Of a stretch of 64,000 nucleotides of DNA, positions 9,932 through 22,527 are shown one piece after another; within the stretch, counting starts at the first letter, position 1; each line of letters starts with the position of its first letter. Location: assembly GCA_025267735.1 (NCBI GenBank), contig CM046307.1, forward strand, positions 1,798,001-1,862,000, in the 5' to 3' direction. Under the pieces are notes generated by a model. The model had not been told where the DNA came from. It saw only the letters and a list, made by a program, of their open reading frames with translations, and made no database searches. This stretch comes from Mactra quadrangularis. Taxonomy: Eukaryota; Mollusca; Bivalvia; Venerida; Mactridae. The position numbers and the translations under genes are program-made.

Positions 9932-12900
9932 ATGCTTTCAATTAATTCTTCAAGAAAAGAAAACGAATTGGCAAACAACGTAGGAAAAATGAAGATAAAC
10001 GATGAAAACAAGGTGAGTGATGTTCATTTGTCTTCTGAAATATGGCGCGCTTTTATCAACTTTTGTTTTTCCCTCTTTTACCATTTTATTTGGGTTATAT
10101 TGCAATGGCAATGGAAAATGCGACTTTGCTGGCAAGCTAATGTACTTTTAGTTTCATCGAAATGAACTTGAATAGAAGAAAGAAAGAAAATGCAAAACAA
10201 TGCAATGCAATTCTGTGTGTTACTCGTGCACGACATTTCGGGCATTTTCTTCCAGGGTGATTATTCTATTAAAAATTCCTATGCATGTTAGTCCTAAATA
10301 TAAGACCTTGCATAATTATTTTATTATACTGACGTTCTTCTGTTATGTAACAGAAAAATGTCCAAATGATAAAAAAGTTACGTAGGGTCTTATATTTAGG
10401 ACTATATGTATGGGTGCAAGTTTTCAGGCATTTGCCTGAAGTTTAGGTTTTTCACGACAAATAAGACAATGTTTTGCTAATATGAAGAATAATGGTTTCA
10501 AATTAAGTTTTCAGGTTTTTCAAAATTTTCATCTTGCACCCAATTATTGTGTCAATTATTGTTTTCAATGGATATCAGCATTCTACAGTGGTTGTTGCTT
10601 TTTTGTATGGTCTCTTTGAGAACTAACTGATATTGACTGATCAACCTTCCAAATAACCCTAAGTGCTGAACCCCAACTCGTCAGTCTCTTGGGCATCAAC
10701 GTTCATAAAGACTAGGAAACTGGAACCATCTTGTGAAAAGTTTCTAGTCATTGTATTTTACTATTAGTTTTAAAAGTATTTGATGACATGTTCAAGCTAA
10801 TTTTAACTGTTAGTATATTTTTATTTCAGCAAAAGAGAGTTCTTGGTGAAATTACAGTAAGTTTTTCTGATTCATTTACTTTGTGTGTTGCTATATCTTA
10901 AAGCTATAAAAACTGCATTGTTAACAAGTTGTCAACATTTGCTTTGTTTGAGTTAATATAAAATTTCAAATGTTGTGAATTTAAGTTGACTTGAATTGAT
11001 CTAAGAAACTTTTCAAAAAAGTTTATATAGTTATTAGTTCTACTTTTTTGGTTAAAGCTCTTTGCAACTCTCCAAATGATGTCATGATTTTTTTTTAAAT
11101 ATCCGGAAATAAATGTCATTTTTTTCTTTTTCAGAATATCAAAAAATCAGCTCCAAAGACACCACAAAAGCAAGAAGTAAGTGTCAATAGTTTATTTTGT
11201 GCAAACCCTAAGTAAATACAAAGGAAGCCAAGTTATATTATGAACTAAAACATCAAAACTTTTTTCGCTTTAACTTTATCATATGATACATCCACTTAAT
11301 CTGCATGGACATTTTCTGTAGGTGATGCTGTAGTAAAGTTACATAAAAGCTTGGTTTTGATATGCAAGCTTCTTTTTATTAGTCACTGCATTATTTTTAT
11401 TAGTTGTTACAAAATGGCTTTTAAGAATGAGGTGTTCTTTCAATAGTTATTATAATTAATAAAACAAATTTACAATTATAGATGAAACCAGTAGTAAAGA
11501 AATCAACACAAGTAGAGCCATTGCTTCAAGACAATCCTCGCCGCTTTGTTGTTCTACCAATACAATATCATGACATCTGGAAAATGTACAAAAAAGCTGA
11601 AGCATCATTCTGGACAGCTGAAGAAGTTGATCTATCAAAAGATATGACTCATTGGGAAGACTTGAAAAAGGAAGAGAAACATTTCATTTCACATGTACTT
11701 GCTTTCTTTGCTGCCAGTGATGGAATTGTAAATGAAAACCTGGTAAGTTTTTATAATAGCTACTCTTGTGTTCATTTAGTCATTATTGTGCAATCATCAT
11801 TGTCAAGTTGCTTATCAGATTTATTGCTATATACTTTGACAAAGTGATTTATACTTAAACAAATCAAATATTTATAAGTTTTTACAAGTACTCAGTAGGT
11901 TTTTACTTAATTGTTTGCCAATTGTATAGAACTAAATTAGAACAATTAAAATTGTGTTATGATGATATAGTTTATCAAGTGGTTGGAAATGCCTGTTTTT
12001 TTTTCAGGAAAAAGCATTTTGTTGCTGCTCAAATTCAATTATTATTCATTTCAATTTGATCCTTTTTCTAGGTTGAAAGATTCAGCAAGGAAGTTCAAGT
12101 TACTGAAGCCAGATGTTTCTATGGTTTTCAAATTGCTATGGAAAATATTCATTCTGAAATGTACAGTTTACTCATTGATACTTACATCAAAGATCCAACA
12201 GAAAGGTTAGCTTCTGATTTGTATTTTGACTTGTTAATAATTTATGCAGAGAGTCTAGGGAAATGTTTCCATGTAAGCTAAGGGGAAGCACTTCACAATG
12301 GAGTTCATTTAATAAATTAAACATATTATACATTGTGCAAGAATACTAAAAAACCAATAAAATCATGACATACATACTGTATTGTACATTCATTGTATTT
12401 GGACACTAGTCAACTTGGTACAAAGAAAGTTATCAAGCAAGTTCTGGGATTTGGGACTGAGAAAATGTGTACAAGGCAAGCTGCTGAACTTTAGGAGTCT
12501 GGGAATTGAGCTTTCACCCAGGTTGTTTAAAAAATCTTAAGATACTATCATACTATAATAATACTTTAATCAATTTATTGTTAGATATTAACTTGTTATT
12601 TTTTGTTATTTCAGAGAATTCTTATTCAACGCTATTGAAACAATGCCTTGTGTCAAAGAAAAAGCTGACTGGGCTCTAAGATGGATCAATGATGAAGACT
12701 CATCATATGGCGAAAGAGTTGTGGCTTTTGCTGCTGTGGAAGGAATTTTCTTCTCAGGATCATTTGCTTCAATATTTTGGTTAAAGAAAAGAGGAATTAT
12801 GCCTGGTCTTACATTCAGTAATGAACTTATCAGCAGAGATGAGGTACGTTGGTCTTTTTAACGAAATATTCCTGATGGTAGCTCATGAACTTGACACTTA

Positions 12901-14001
12901 AGATCGATGCACAATTCATCAGTCATCTAATGTTATCCCTCAAAGATGGTCATAATTTGTCTGGCTATGTTTCGACTAAGGAGAATGAAGGTGTTGTAAT
13001 ATGACATAAATAATTATTTATTGTCAATTAATTTCCCCAAGTGAAGAACTTACTCGATAATTTAAGAAGTTTTGATAGATGTTGCATATTTTAGATATTT
13101 ATTAATTGTGAGCAGACGTTTTGAAAGAGATTGTTTCAAATTTTATTTTATAACAATATTAGTAATAGACATGACATCACCTAAAAATTGCATAACACTT
13201 TTTTCAGGGTCTACATTGTGACTTTGCTTGTTTGATGTTCAGTCATTTAGTAAACAAACCATCACAGGAAAGAATACAACAAATTATAGATGAAGCTGTT
13301 AAAATAGAACAGAAATTCTTAACTGAAGCTTTACCTGTAAGATTGATTGGTATGAACTGTGATCTCATGAGACAATATATTGAATTTGTTGCTGACAGAT
13401 TATTATTAGAATTAAAATGTGAAAAGGTAAGACATGATGTATTTATATAACTATTTACTTGTTTAGATTATAAGGTTGTTATGCTGTGGTTCATTGATGT
13501 GATTTTCTTGCTAAAGAATTGATTGAGGATAAAGAATGGAAATACTTCTCACAAGTTATTTGTGCATTATCAGACTGCAAAGGGGAGATTAATTTGGAAA
13601 ACAAAAAACAAATAAGCTTTGATTAATGAAAAAACTTATGACATAACTATTATTATTGGCCTTTTTTAATTTGCTGCCTATTAATGCAAGTTCCCTATGA
13701 ATGTAGGCACATTTTTTCAGGTAAATTCTTAATAGATTGATGTATGTTGAAGTTTTATAAAATGTTTTTTTCTAACATTCTGCCTCATTCTCTAAAACTT
13801 TTGTTTAACTCAAATTTCTAATAATGACCTTTTTTATTACAGCTATATAACAAAGAAAATCCATTTGACTTTATGGAACATATTTCATTAGAAGGAAAAA
13901 CAAACTTTTTTGAGAAACGTGTTGGTGAATATCAAAAGATGGGAGTAATGTCTGGTGGAAATACTGACAGTCATGCATTCACTTTGGATGCTGATTTTTG
14001 A
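9932..14001 (+). CDS. RRM2: Ribonucleoside-diphosphate reductase small subunit M2 (R2), complete, 8 exons
   Basis: Exons 9932-10012, 10830-10856, 11135-11176, 11482-11742, 12072-12205, 12615-12843, 13208-13426, 13843-14001 (stop TGA 13999-14001), all GT/AG, giving 383 residues against about 390 in mammals. It is the small subunit of class Ia ribonucleotide reductase, which makes dNDPs from NDPs with the large R1 subunit. Visible residues: diiron ligands Asp130 (AASDGIV), Glu161 and His164 (MENIHSEMY), Glu224 (AAVEGIFF), Glu258 and His261 (DEGLH); radical Tyr168 (HSEMY); C-terminal R1-docking tail FTLDADF. The N-terminus starts MLS like the mammalian R2 and holds a KEN box at residues 9-11, the mark of cell-cycle destruction and of RRM2 rather than p53R2/RRM2B. 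The three small 5' exons encode the variable N-terminus (50 residues) and the catalytic core starts in exon 4. The gene is intact and I see no frameshift. Confidence 0.98.
10289..10404. mobile_element. Hairpin MITE in RRM2 intron 1
   Basis: TAGTCCTAAATATAAGACC on the left is inverted at the right end (GGTCTTATATTTAGGACTA). The element is 116 bp in total with a 25 bp arm and no coding content. Confidence 0.65.
10411..10542. mobile_element. Second hairpin MITE in RRM2 intron 1
   Basis: It begins TGGGTGCAAGTTTTCAGGC and ends with the imperfect complement (CATCTTGCACCCA). It lies seven bases after the preceding MITE. Confidence 0.5.
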
Positions 14002-14590
14002 TCATAGTGAACTATAGAAAAGTGTGCCAATAAGACTTTCAACGTCCTATAAAGTGATCATATTTGAAATTGAAAGCATTGGAGTTCAGTGTGTAGCTTA
14101 AATAGTGCCTTTTGGTTTTAATTGATTTTATTTTTAAAGTGCAATAATGCATCAAAATTCATTGATTTCTTTTACCGGTTTTTTATTTATTTTTTGTAAA
14201 TAATTGGTTTGCCATTTCTAAATTTATTAAATATCTTTTAACCTTAGTATTTTAAACCATTGTATGTATGTAATGTTGCATAATGACTTATGTAAATTGC
14301 TGAGTTTGATTTAGTTGGATTACTTTTTTACCACATTTTTAAAGAGCCAATCTGTAAAGTGTGAGAGATCTCATATTATGTGTGCATGTAATAATTTATT
14401 CATCATAATCTCATTTACTCATGAATGTAGTTGTTTTATACTGATTGTATTTACATTGTATTTTAGTTACTTTGTGTGTAACAATATATTTTAGTGTTTT
14501 AACTATTAGTCTGTCTTTAGTTTTATTCTGAATCCTTTCTATACTACCCATGTTTATGTGAACAATAAAATGAACTCGTCTATCTCTAAG
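14002..14590 (+). other. RRM2 3' UTR with polyadenylation signal
   Basis: The sequence after the RRM2 stop is AT-rich and noncoding. An AATAAA at 14564-14569 is the first well-placed canonical polyadenylation signal, giving a 3' UTR of roughly 580 bases. The end point is inferred. Confidence 0.6.
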
Positions 14591-14805
14591 AGTTGGGCAT
14601 ATTTGGGTTTAGTTCTTGTGATACTGAATAATATTTAACTTTTGCCAACCTATGACATTGACGAGTTTATTTCATTGTTCATGTTAACAGATATTTTTAT
14701 GTAAACTACACACATTTTGTAGAAAACATTAACCAATAATTGGTTGATTTTGAAGAATAATCCAAGATTATGAAGATTTTACATCTGACATGAATTTGAT
14801 TCCAG

Positions 14806-14955
14806 TATAGTCCTTTTTTTCTCTACTGTCAGTTTGAATAATTTCGGTGACTGACTACTCACTATCAAGATTTCAAGATTGTAAGAGAACAAACATTTTA
14901 CAACTGTTACCATGAAATTATTCATGTTTTGAAAGTGGAGGGAAAAAAACTGTTT
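14806..14955. mobile_element. MITE family M1, copy 2
   Basis: The left end TATAGTCCTTTTTTTCTC then ACTGTCAGTTTGAATAATTT is inverted at the right end (ATGAAATTATTCATGTTTTG). It is 150 bp, without the microsatellite of copy 1. Confidence 0.6.
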
Positions 14956-15631
14956 CTTGGCAAGAATGAGAATAATTATATTAACATCATCATAATCACT
15001 GACAAGAAATGTCTGTCTTAACCATATTTAAGAAACTGAGCAGCATTTTGTAAAATTTAACAATACATGATGGGATTTATGACAAATGGGTCCTAAGATG
15101 AGATAACATGGGTCCTTCAAATACTACGGTCACACCAGTAATGTTTTCTGGATAGTTACCATTTGTTATAATAGACATGGCTACATCTTGTATCACCCTA
15201 GTCTCATTTTATTAAACCATCATAGGTTCATCAATGCATGATGCGTACCACCGACATTTAAATGGAATCATCAGAATTGAAATACTGAAATCCTCTTGAG
15301 AGGCAGTTTTATAATAAAGAAACAATTACACTATATTATAGTGTCTTGCGCATGTCTACTACTATGCAACAGTTTAGCTTCAAGATGGTAGCTTTTGTAA
15401 ACAAAATATTAAAATGGATATAAATGAATGATAGACCAACCACTCTGCTTTTATTTTAATTGATTTGACCCAACATTTAATCTTAAATAAACCTCTTGAA
15501 TGAGTTTATACATCTATTTAGCACTACTTAGAATATCATTTACAAGTTTTTGACAAATGCTACACCACACCATGTTCAATACTTCAGAGTGCATGGGTGA
15601 AAGTTGTGAAAACTGAAAATACTGAAGAAAA

Positions 15632-15720
15632 TGCTGGGGGCCAGGGGGCCGCTAGGACCCCCGGTGGGTCCAGGGCAACGCCTTGGCGGGGGTTCAGGGG
15701 GCCGGAGGCCCCCGAAAGCT
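15632..15720. repeat. GC-rich element fragment with stacked G/C hairpins
   Basis: About 89 bp of very high GC in an AT-rich setting: GGGGGCCAGGGGGCC, GACCCCCGGTGGGTCC, GGCGGGGGTTCAGGGGGCC and GGAGGCCCCC can form several stems. It is preceded by GCATGGGTGAAAGTT, which recurs inverted at about 19045-19060. It is probably the end of a repeat; class unknown. Confidence 0.45.
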
Positions 15721-16116
15721 GACAGTGTAGAAGCAAAATAAAGCAGTAAAATCAAGCATTCATGGAAGCTAGCAGGAACTTTCAGGACCTCTGAGTAAAA
15801 TATCTATGTACATATATTAAGCATTTTGGTTTGGTACTCATGAGTACTTCATAAGTTCTTAACCTGAAAAAAATTGTATGGTATATAACTATCTTAATTC
15901 TTAAACATGCTATCAAATAATTTAAAGTTAGTGTATAAGACCAAGCTGAATGTACACAGAAAATAATTTCAATCCACTTTGCAAGTGAAATTGATAGATA
16001 AGTCGTTTTTGGCAGCAGGTATATCTTCATTAAAGAATGATCTAGTTGCTTTCTGATTGCATGTAAAATATTTTTTTCACAGACCAATGTCATGCTTATT
16101 TTGCACTAAGAACAGA

Positions 16117-17100
16117 ACAAGAGCTGTCAGAGACAGCATGCTCGACTTAGTAAGTATTTGTCACAGGAGATGATGTTGATGATAAGGAACACACATATTT
16201 TAAAATTTGAAAATATAACCTTAACAAATTTAAAGTAAATAAATTAATAAAAAGATAAAAAAATAAGTTCTAGCAGCTTCTATTACACTCCTTGTCTGAC
16301 TTGATATTTTGATGTATCACCAATAACTACTGTTCAATATATTGCTACAAAAGTTTTTATCAATGACAGCTCTTTTGGCAAACAGACCCAAGTATCAAAT
16401 TACATACACATTGGTAATGCCTATGTTGTTACTCAAATCTTGTTTTACATGTTGTCCAGCTGACAAAATGACACCTGTGTTCCAAGACTCACAATATTAG
16501 AAAGGTTGAATGTAAACAAATTTGTCTATTTAATCTATACATATGCTGTTCATACAAAATGAACATTCAATTTAAAACTTCCAAGATTACTGTATAAATT
16601 TAGAATCAGTTCTGCTAACATCATCATGGACCAAACCTGTTAACTTTGGTGTATAAGTAAAGTCTCAATGTTATTGGGTAAATTATAAAGAGATAGGCTC
16701 AACAACATACAACTGCTCAATATAATTAAGTCATCCAAAGTGTGTAACAGCATCCCTATAAAATATTAATGGACCAGTCCTGTTGACTTTTTTGGAGTAT
16801 AAATAAAGTTAAAATATTATTTGTGAAATACGGGATTGACTCAACAAAAAACAACTACTCAGAGTACGCAAGTCATCATGAATGAGGATTTTATAGTCAG
16901 CACCCCTATAAAATAATAATGGACCAAATCTGTTACTTTTGAGTGCATAAATACGGGTTTGTCATTTGGGCAAATTATGCTATAGACTAAACAAGAAAGA
17001 ACTGCAACATGCTAATATACCTAAGTTATCCAGAAGATTGCAATTAGAATCTGCTCACCCCTTAAACGAAAATGGACTTAACCTTTTGGTGTTATGCAAA
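16117..17100 (+). repeat. Repeat R3: ACAAG + stem-loop head followed by ~150-bp tandem units
   Basis: The head ACAAGAGCTGTCAGAGACAG contains the small palindrome GCTGTC..GACAGC. The body contains degenerate units beginning ATGGACCAAACCTGTT at about 16626, 16769, 16919 and 17072 (spacing 143, 150 and 153). The 3' end is not defined. Its layout parallels the R2 copies at 31114, 41196 and 47926. Confidence 0.55.
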
Positions 17101-19679
17101 ATACAGCTTTAATTTAAATGAGACTGTTTGAGTATTTTGGGGTATTAACAGTAGAATGTGAAATCTTCTTCCCTGTCTTAATTACCTGTTTGTCATCAGT
17201 AGTAGTGTTAACACAGCAGGGGAACATATGACGTCACATACACAGAGCTGTGTAGAGTTGATGCAGACACTAAGTCTACGTCACTGTTCAACTGAGTCTG
17301 ATTTTAAATCAATTTAAGGTGTATCATGTGTTAAACTCGGTGTTTAAGTTAAAGTGCATTGCATTTACGTATTCATTTTGTAATTAAATATAAACTAGAT
17401 AGAATTTCTAGGATTAAAAAGAACAAAGGAACAGAGGCTTGTGTCTTTATCACTGCTTATGACGTACGTTAACATGACTGTTTTGTTACAATTTTAGTTA
17501 AGTTATAGTGATAAATGTTGATATTTAGACATCAAATTATTGAATTACTCCATAAAACTTCATGGTCGAGTGCCAAAAAATTGTCTTTGAAAAAATGTTT
17601 GTTTTGACGATTATTTTTCTGTGGCATTTTATTATTTTGTTTACTCTCAAAATAGAGTAAGTGTTTTTTCCCCAAATCGGTCTGTTTTTTTTTCATTTTC
17701 GTCGATTTTTTGGTCGGTAGGAACAAGAAATAGTGGCCTTAATATGTAGTAAACATTACTATATCTGTGTTTCTGCAATCTTTACAAAACTTAAAGAGTC
17801 ATTTTTATCCCTATTTTTATTTTTCGAGGGTCATTTGAAGTTTTTCAAGGGTCAGTGTTATAACTAACTTATATGACTATCTAACCCATTTATATCAAAT
17901 ATGCGCTGCATTATAAAAATGTTGGTTTGTTTTGCACATAGTCATAATTGAACAAAAATCAACTACATGTATTTACAAATTTAACATGGCTTTGTCCACC
18001 ACACGATTACTTAAAAAAAAAGATTTCGTACGTAAATTTGCCGATTTTTAAAAAAAGTGCACATGGAAACGTGTTGAAAATAGTCGTTTTTTAAGAATTA
18101 ATTCTGCAAATTTACATCAGGGAATCGCTGATTTACAAATATTTTGTGTATCCTAAATGTCTCAGTTCAAGGGTTTGAAATAATTCAATAAAAATCGCAG
18201 ACATTTCTAAAGAAATCGCCGAGCGTTAAGTTGTATAAAAATAACCAATTTAAACTGCTTAAGAATAAACAATTTATAAAGACAGTGCTATTTTAAAAGT
18301 AGGTGAATGTAAACAAATGAACATGCCGATCTGCATTTGCCAATATTTGTTTTAATCGATCATTTTCTTTTGATCATTATAATCTAGCGGACAATTAAAA
18401 AAACTAGGTCATTCTTGTTTTAAGCATAACTAATTATATTAACAATTAAATCAAACTTAACGCTATGATGACACACTGAGACGTTGCATTTAAGACATTG
18501 CTGTGTAATAAAACATCAAAGAGTGTGAAAAAAGCCGACAGGACACACATCTTCACAATGTCAAACATGTGTAAATTTGTAACCAAACAAAGGATTAAAT
18601 TGAATTCAATCGCTGGTTAATAATGAAATATAAAGATGATTTGAGACAAATAGTAAAGTAATAAGACAAGATCACTATTTTATATTGATACCTCGTAACC
18701 AAATGCCTGCGTCGTATGCAATATAAAAGTCGTATTTAGTGATCTACTGATCACCGAAAATGACTTGTAATTCCGTCAAAGTTATTTTAGCAGCATATAT
18801 TTGTGTACAAAGTTACGTCAAATGACGCATGCTATTAGATACATTTTAACGTGTCACTGATATTGGTAAATTCCGTATTTCCGTCAAAATTACATCCCTT
18901 TTTCGTGATTACGATCGCCAAACACCGATTTTGACACCCTCACCCCCTACCCCCCCCCCCTCAAATTTCTCAACGGATTTACATGAATTGGAAAAATGGC
19001 CTTGGCGGCCGTCGAAAATACGGAATTCCGTCAAAATACGGAAAACTTTCACCCATGAGAGTGTTACCTGTGCTTCAAACTTGAGAAACCAGTGCATGTA
19101 ATCAAGAGATTCATGATAGACCTAATTCAGAACTCGATGTGTGGATTTTACCTTCTGAGCGCAATAATGTGTAACTTAAGTTTTCACATACCGCATAGTG
19201 AGCCAACAGTAGGTTCTATCTCTGGTGCCATTTTCTAACTGAACCAATAAAAGGTCCTATGACATAGTCTCAAAGAGCACAATGATCTGTAGCTTGTATA
19301 ACTGTAAGTAAAGACTTAATTTATAGAGCAAACACTGCTAGGCTAAGTTCAACCTTCCTTGTGTGTCGTCATGAACAAAGTATCTGAACTATTGTGTGTA
19401 AATATTGACCCCATCTCACCTTTCACATTTGCATCTAATAATTATCTACACATATCTCGACGAAAATCAGTACGCCTATTCTACACTTCAGCAGCGATTG
19501 TAAAATCAAAGAAGTGTGTTTGTGTGTTAAATTTTAGCTTATAATCCTCACGGACACGGTGTAAGCGAAAATTAATACTACATTCGTATTCAATGTAATG
19601 AATATTCTTGCATAAAGGTCAAGTCGGAGTTAATATTTACGCATTATACAATAATTATTGATGCATATAATTATGTCTG
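17101..19679. other. Intergenic, no gene seen
   Basis: This stretch is AT-rich. Around 18770-19060 the motif TTCCGTCAAA recurs, together with a C-run and CTTTCACCCATG, probably an inverted relative of the 15590 fragment. Nothing codes convincingly. Confidence 0.4.
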
Positions 19680-19688
19680 GGGGCAGTA

Positions 19689-19923
19689 CAATCTCTGTAA
19701 ACAGATATCCTATAGAATGCCGTTGCATAGGATCTCCTATGTTCACTCCGAGGGTCACATTGAGATGACCTTTGAGTTGACCAATCAATGAGTATCTAAC
19801 TAAACATAATGATTGTGTCATGAATATCTTAATGAGAAAAGGTCACCTAAACTTGACTCGCATAAGATCTAAAATTAGATAGTATGCGAGAGGGTAATTT
19901 AAGATCAGGTTTTAATCAGATTG
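19689..19923 (+). mobile_element. Repeat family R1, copy 2, internally deleted
   Basis: This 235 bp copy begins CAATCTCTGTAAACAG and ends TTTTAATCAGATTG, flanked by perfect duplications GGGGCAGTA (19680-19688 and 19924-19932). It lacks the middle ~170 bp of copy 1 (the CTATTTTTAGACC region). Confidence 0.8.
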
Positions 19924-19932
19924 GGGGCAGTA

Positions 19933-22225
19933 GAGAAAGTGAGTGCTTTTAAGAAGTGCTTTTTGTGTTAACCAAGCATTAGGCAACGCTCTTGCTTCAA
20001 GGTGGCAAAACTGAGTCGCTGCTTCCACAAATGACTGAGTGCTATGAATGTATTAAGCTGGTTTCTGCTAGGTAAGGAAACATTGTAGCAAGTCATTGCT
20101 GAGGAAATAGCAAAGTAGCTCTAGATAGCGATACCCTTACACAACTGGCTCCATATCTAAATCCTACAAGTTTACTACTTTCAAACATACAAAAATAAGA
20201 TTAACATGATTTAAACAATTAGGTTTTATTCATAGTAAACAAAAAGAAAACATGACAAAAAATCCACATATACATATTATCTGATATCTTTAAATGCTAT
20301 CAAAAAAACAAGAATGATTTAACTGAAGCACACTATCACAATATTAGAGTAAACCAAATATATAATACAACCACAATGGCAAGTACACAAAAAGACAGAT
20401 TGTATGTTGTCAATAAACACCATTGCGAGCTGCAATAGTAAAATATCACAATATAAAATAAACTGTTCTGCACCAGGATATGACTTAACAACAGAAATAA
20501 GTAGTTATAAATCAATACAAAATAATATTAACGTTCCAAAAAAATATATAATGTATGTATATACATACATGCAAGCGCTAAATGAAGATGCAAAACAAAT
20601 GATAAACACAATTACAACTACTTGTTGTTCAAAAGAAATACAGTATTCAATAAAAACACAACTTTCGCTTAACTGAAAGATAATTTGGAGCTGAACAAAA
20701 ATATGTAAAAACTTTAATTGGCACCTTAAGCAATAAAGAAGTAAGTAATAATTGAAGATGCATTTTTCTGCATATTGAATAGGTGAGCATTTTCATTTTT
20801 AAATCATTATAAGATAGTCCATTTTTTCAAGAACAATTGTGACAAAAAATAAATAAAATATGTGAAAACTCAACAACATTCTTTCTTTTGTGATTTATAT
20901 TTGTCCAAATAAAGAAATTAGCTAAGTCCACATGAAATTCTTATAAAGTCATTATGAATTCAAACAAGTAAAAAATTTGAGAAATTCAACATTTTAAAGC
21001 TCATAACTTGCTAGTAACAATCAAGCAAATTAATAACAAAATTACTCTGATGTTTATTTGATGCCCTATCATTTCAGCTTAAGTCATTTTTGTGACTATG
21101 GGCATGTTCTGCAGGGTTAGAGCTTTGTATTACTACCTAACAATTTCCTACGGAACGGTCTGCTATGATCGAGCAAATTAAATCGCTAGATATGAAGCAA
21201 GGTTTTTCTCACGAGCCGTATCATTTGGATTACTTCTGCTTTTTTTCAAAATGGTTGCCCCATGAGGGATTGTTTCTTCTTCAAGAATACTGAATAACTG
21301 ATATGTATATTTTTTTAAAGCATATATTTCCTCAAAGCAGTTAAAAAGAATAATCATGGTGATAAGTGATAACTGATTTGAATATTTTTCATTTGTTACA
21401 ATTCTAAACTTTTTGTTTGAGAAAGGCGTCATCTTGGATTTGCTAGCTTAAAGCAAACTGTGCTGTAGATCTAAAATGCAACAAAAAAATCTCTTTCAAA
21501 AAGCACTAGCTAGCATCGCCCAGCAGAACGTGCCCTACATGTATGTCTCCCTTTAAGTTAACACTAATAAGCTGTGTTACTTGGAAACTGTTATACCACC
21601 ATATCTGATTGGTTGGTAGGTAAGTGATAGATGCACTGTGATATGGAACATAATGTATAAAAAATAAACCACAAAATATTTCAATGTTAAAAGACAATCT
21701 GTATATAAAATTATGATATGAACAAAGTGGTATGCTACACGGAAATTCAATTTATACATGTATAACAAGATACTAAAATCATATGAAAAATCACAGGCTA
21801 CATATTATTTGGTACCTAAGTGTAAACTATGTCAACGAATGGACTAACTCACATTTAAGACCTACTCACTATTAAGACCAACAAAAGACTTAAGATGTCA
21901 TAATTTATCTAAGAGCTAAATTATTCTTAAACCAAGATAAAAGAAAATGAAAGAAAACTACTAGTACTTTCTACAAGTACATTATGGAAGCATGTTATTA
22001 AAAATCTCAACTGAGTCCTTTTACAAATTTCATTTTCAGAAAGAACTGATTACATCCAAGTTTTGTAAGATGTTGATCATTGATCATTGATGAATAAAGC
22101 ATAGATGGTCATAAGTTTATATACAGTACCCTCAAAAAAGTTCTCTGACAAATTAACTTCTTAAACAATCTAATCATGCATATCACAGGGTATTTTACAA
22201 TAGTTAAAGTAATTGCATTTTATAG
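19933..22225. other. Intergenic or distal 3' UTR of the RNF144A-like gene, no gene seen
   Basis: AT-rich sequence. An AAAAGCACTAGCTAGCA at about 21499-21515 matches the end of the hairpin MITE at 28419-28560. No other structure is recognised. Confidence 0.35.
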
Positions 22226-22527
22226 TCTAAGCTTCATGCTTACGCACCTTCACCGACTTTACAGCTATTACCCCTGGTCATTGGGCTACTGGTATCTATC
22301 TATTAATCTCCCTGGCGAGTCTTTTTACTCCGCTTATTAGTGCAGCCGACAAATTGGCGCAACGGAATTATACCACCGTCGCAGGTACCCAATTACACCT
22401 GGGTGGAGTTAAGCAATCGCAGGTAAATTTCTTGCTCAAGGGAATTAGCAGTGCCCCTAGTGGGATTTGAACCCAGGACCTCTCCATCCCTAAGCACGCG
22501 TCCTACCACTGAACTACTGCTCCTATA
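22226..22527 (-). mobile_element. tRNA-derived SINE, family C, copy 1
   Basis: On the minus strand: AGTTCAGTGGTAGGAC (A box), then GGTTCAAATCCC (B box), then a conserved body with CCACCCAGGTGTAATTGGGT and CCGTTGCGCCAATTTGTCGG. It matches the plus-strand copy at 23946. Confidence 0.8.

Larger units (their letters stand above)
14591..16116. other. Intergenic, no gene seen
   Basis: It holds MITE M1 copy 2 (14806-14955) and a GC-rich patch (15632-15720). Short open frames here have no recognisable domain. Confidence 0.5.

Noticed and set aside
10904..11119. 71-codon minus-strand frame in RRM2 intron 2
   Set aside because: Intronic AT-rich sequence with no recognisable motif.
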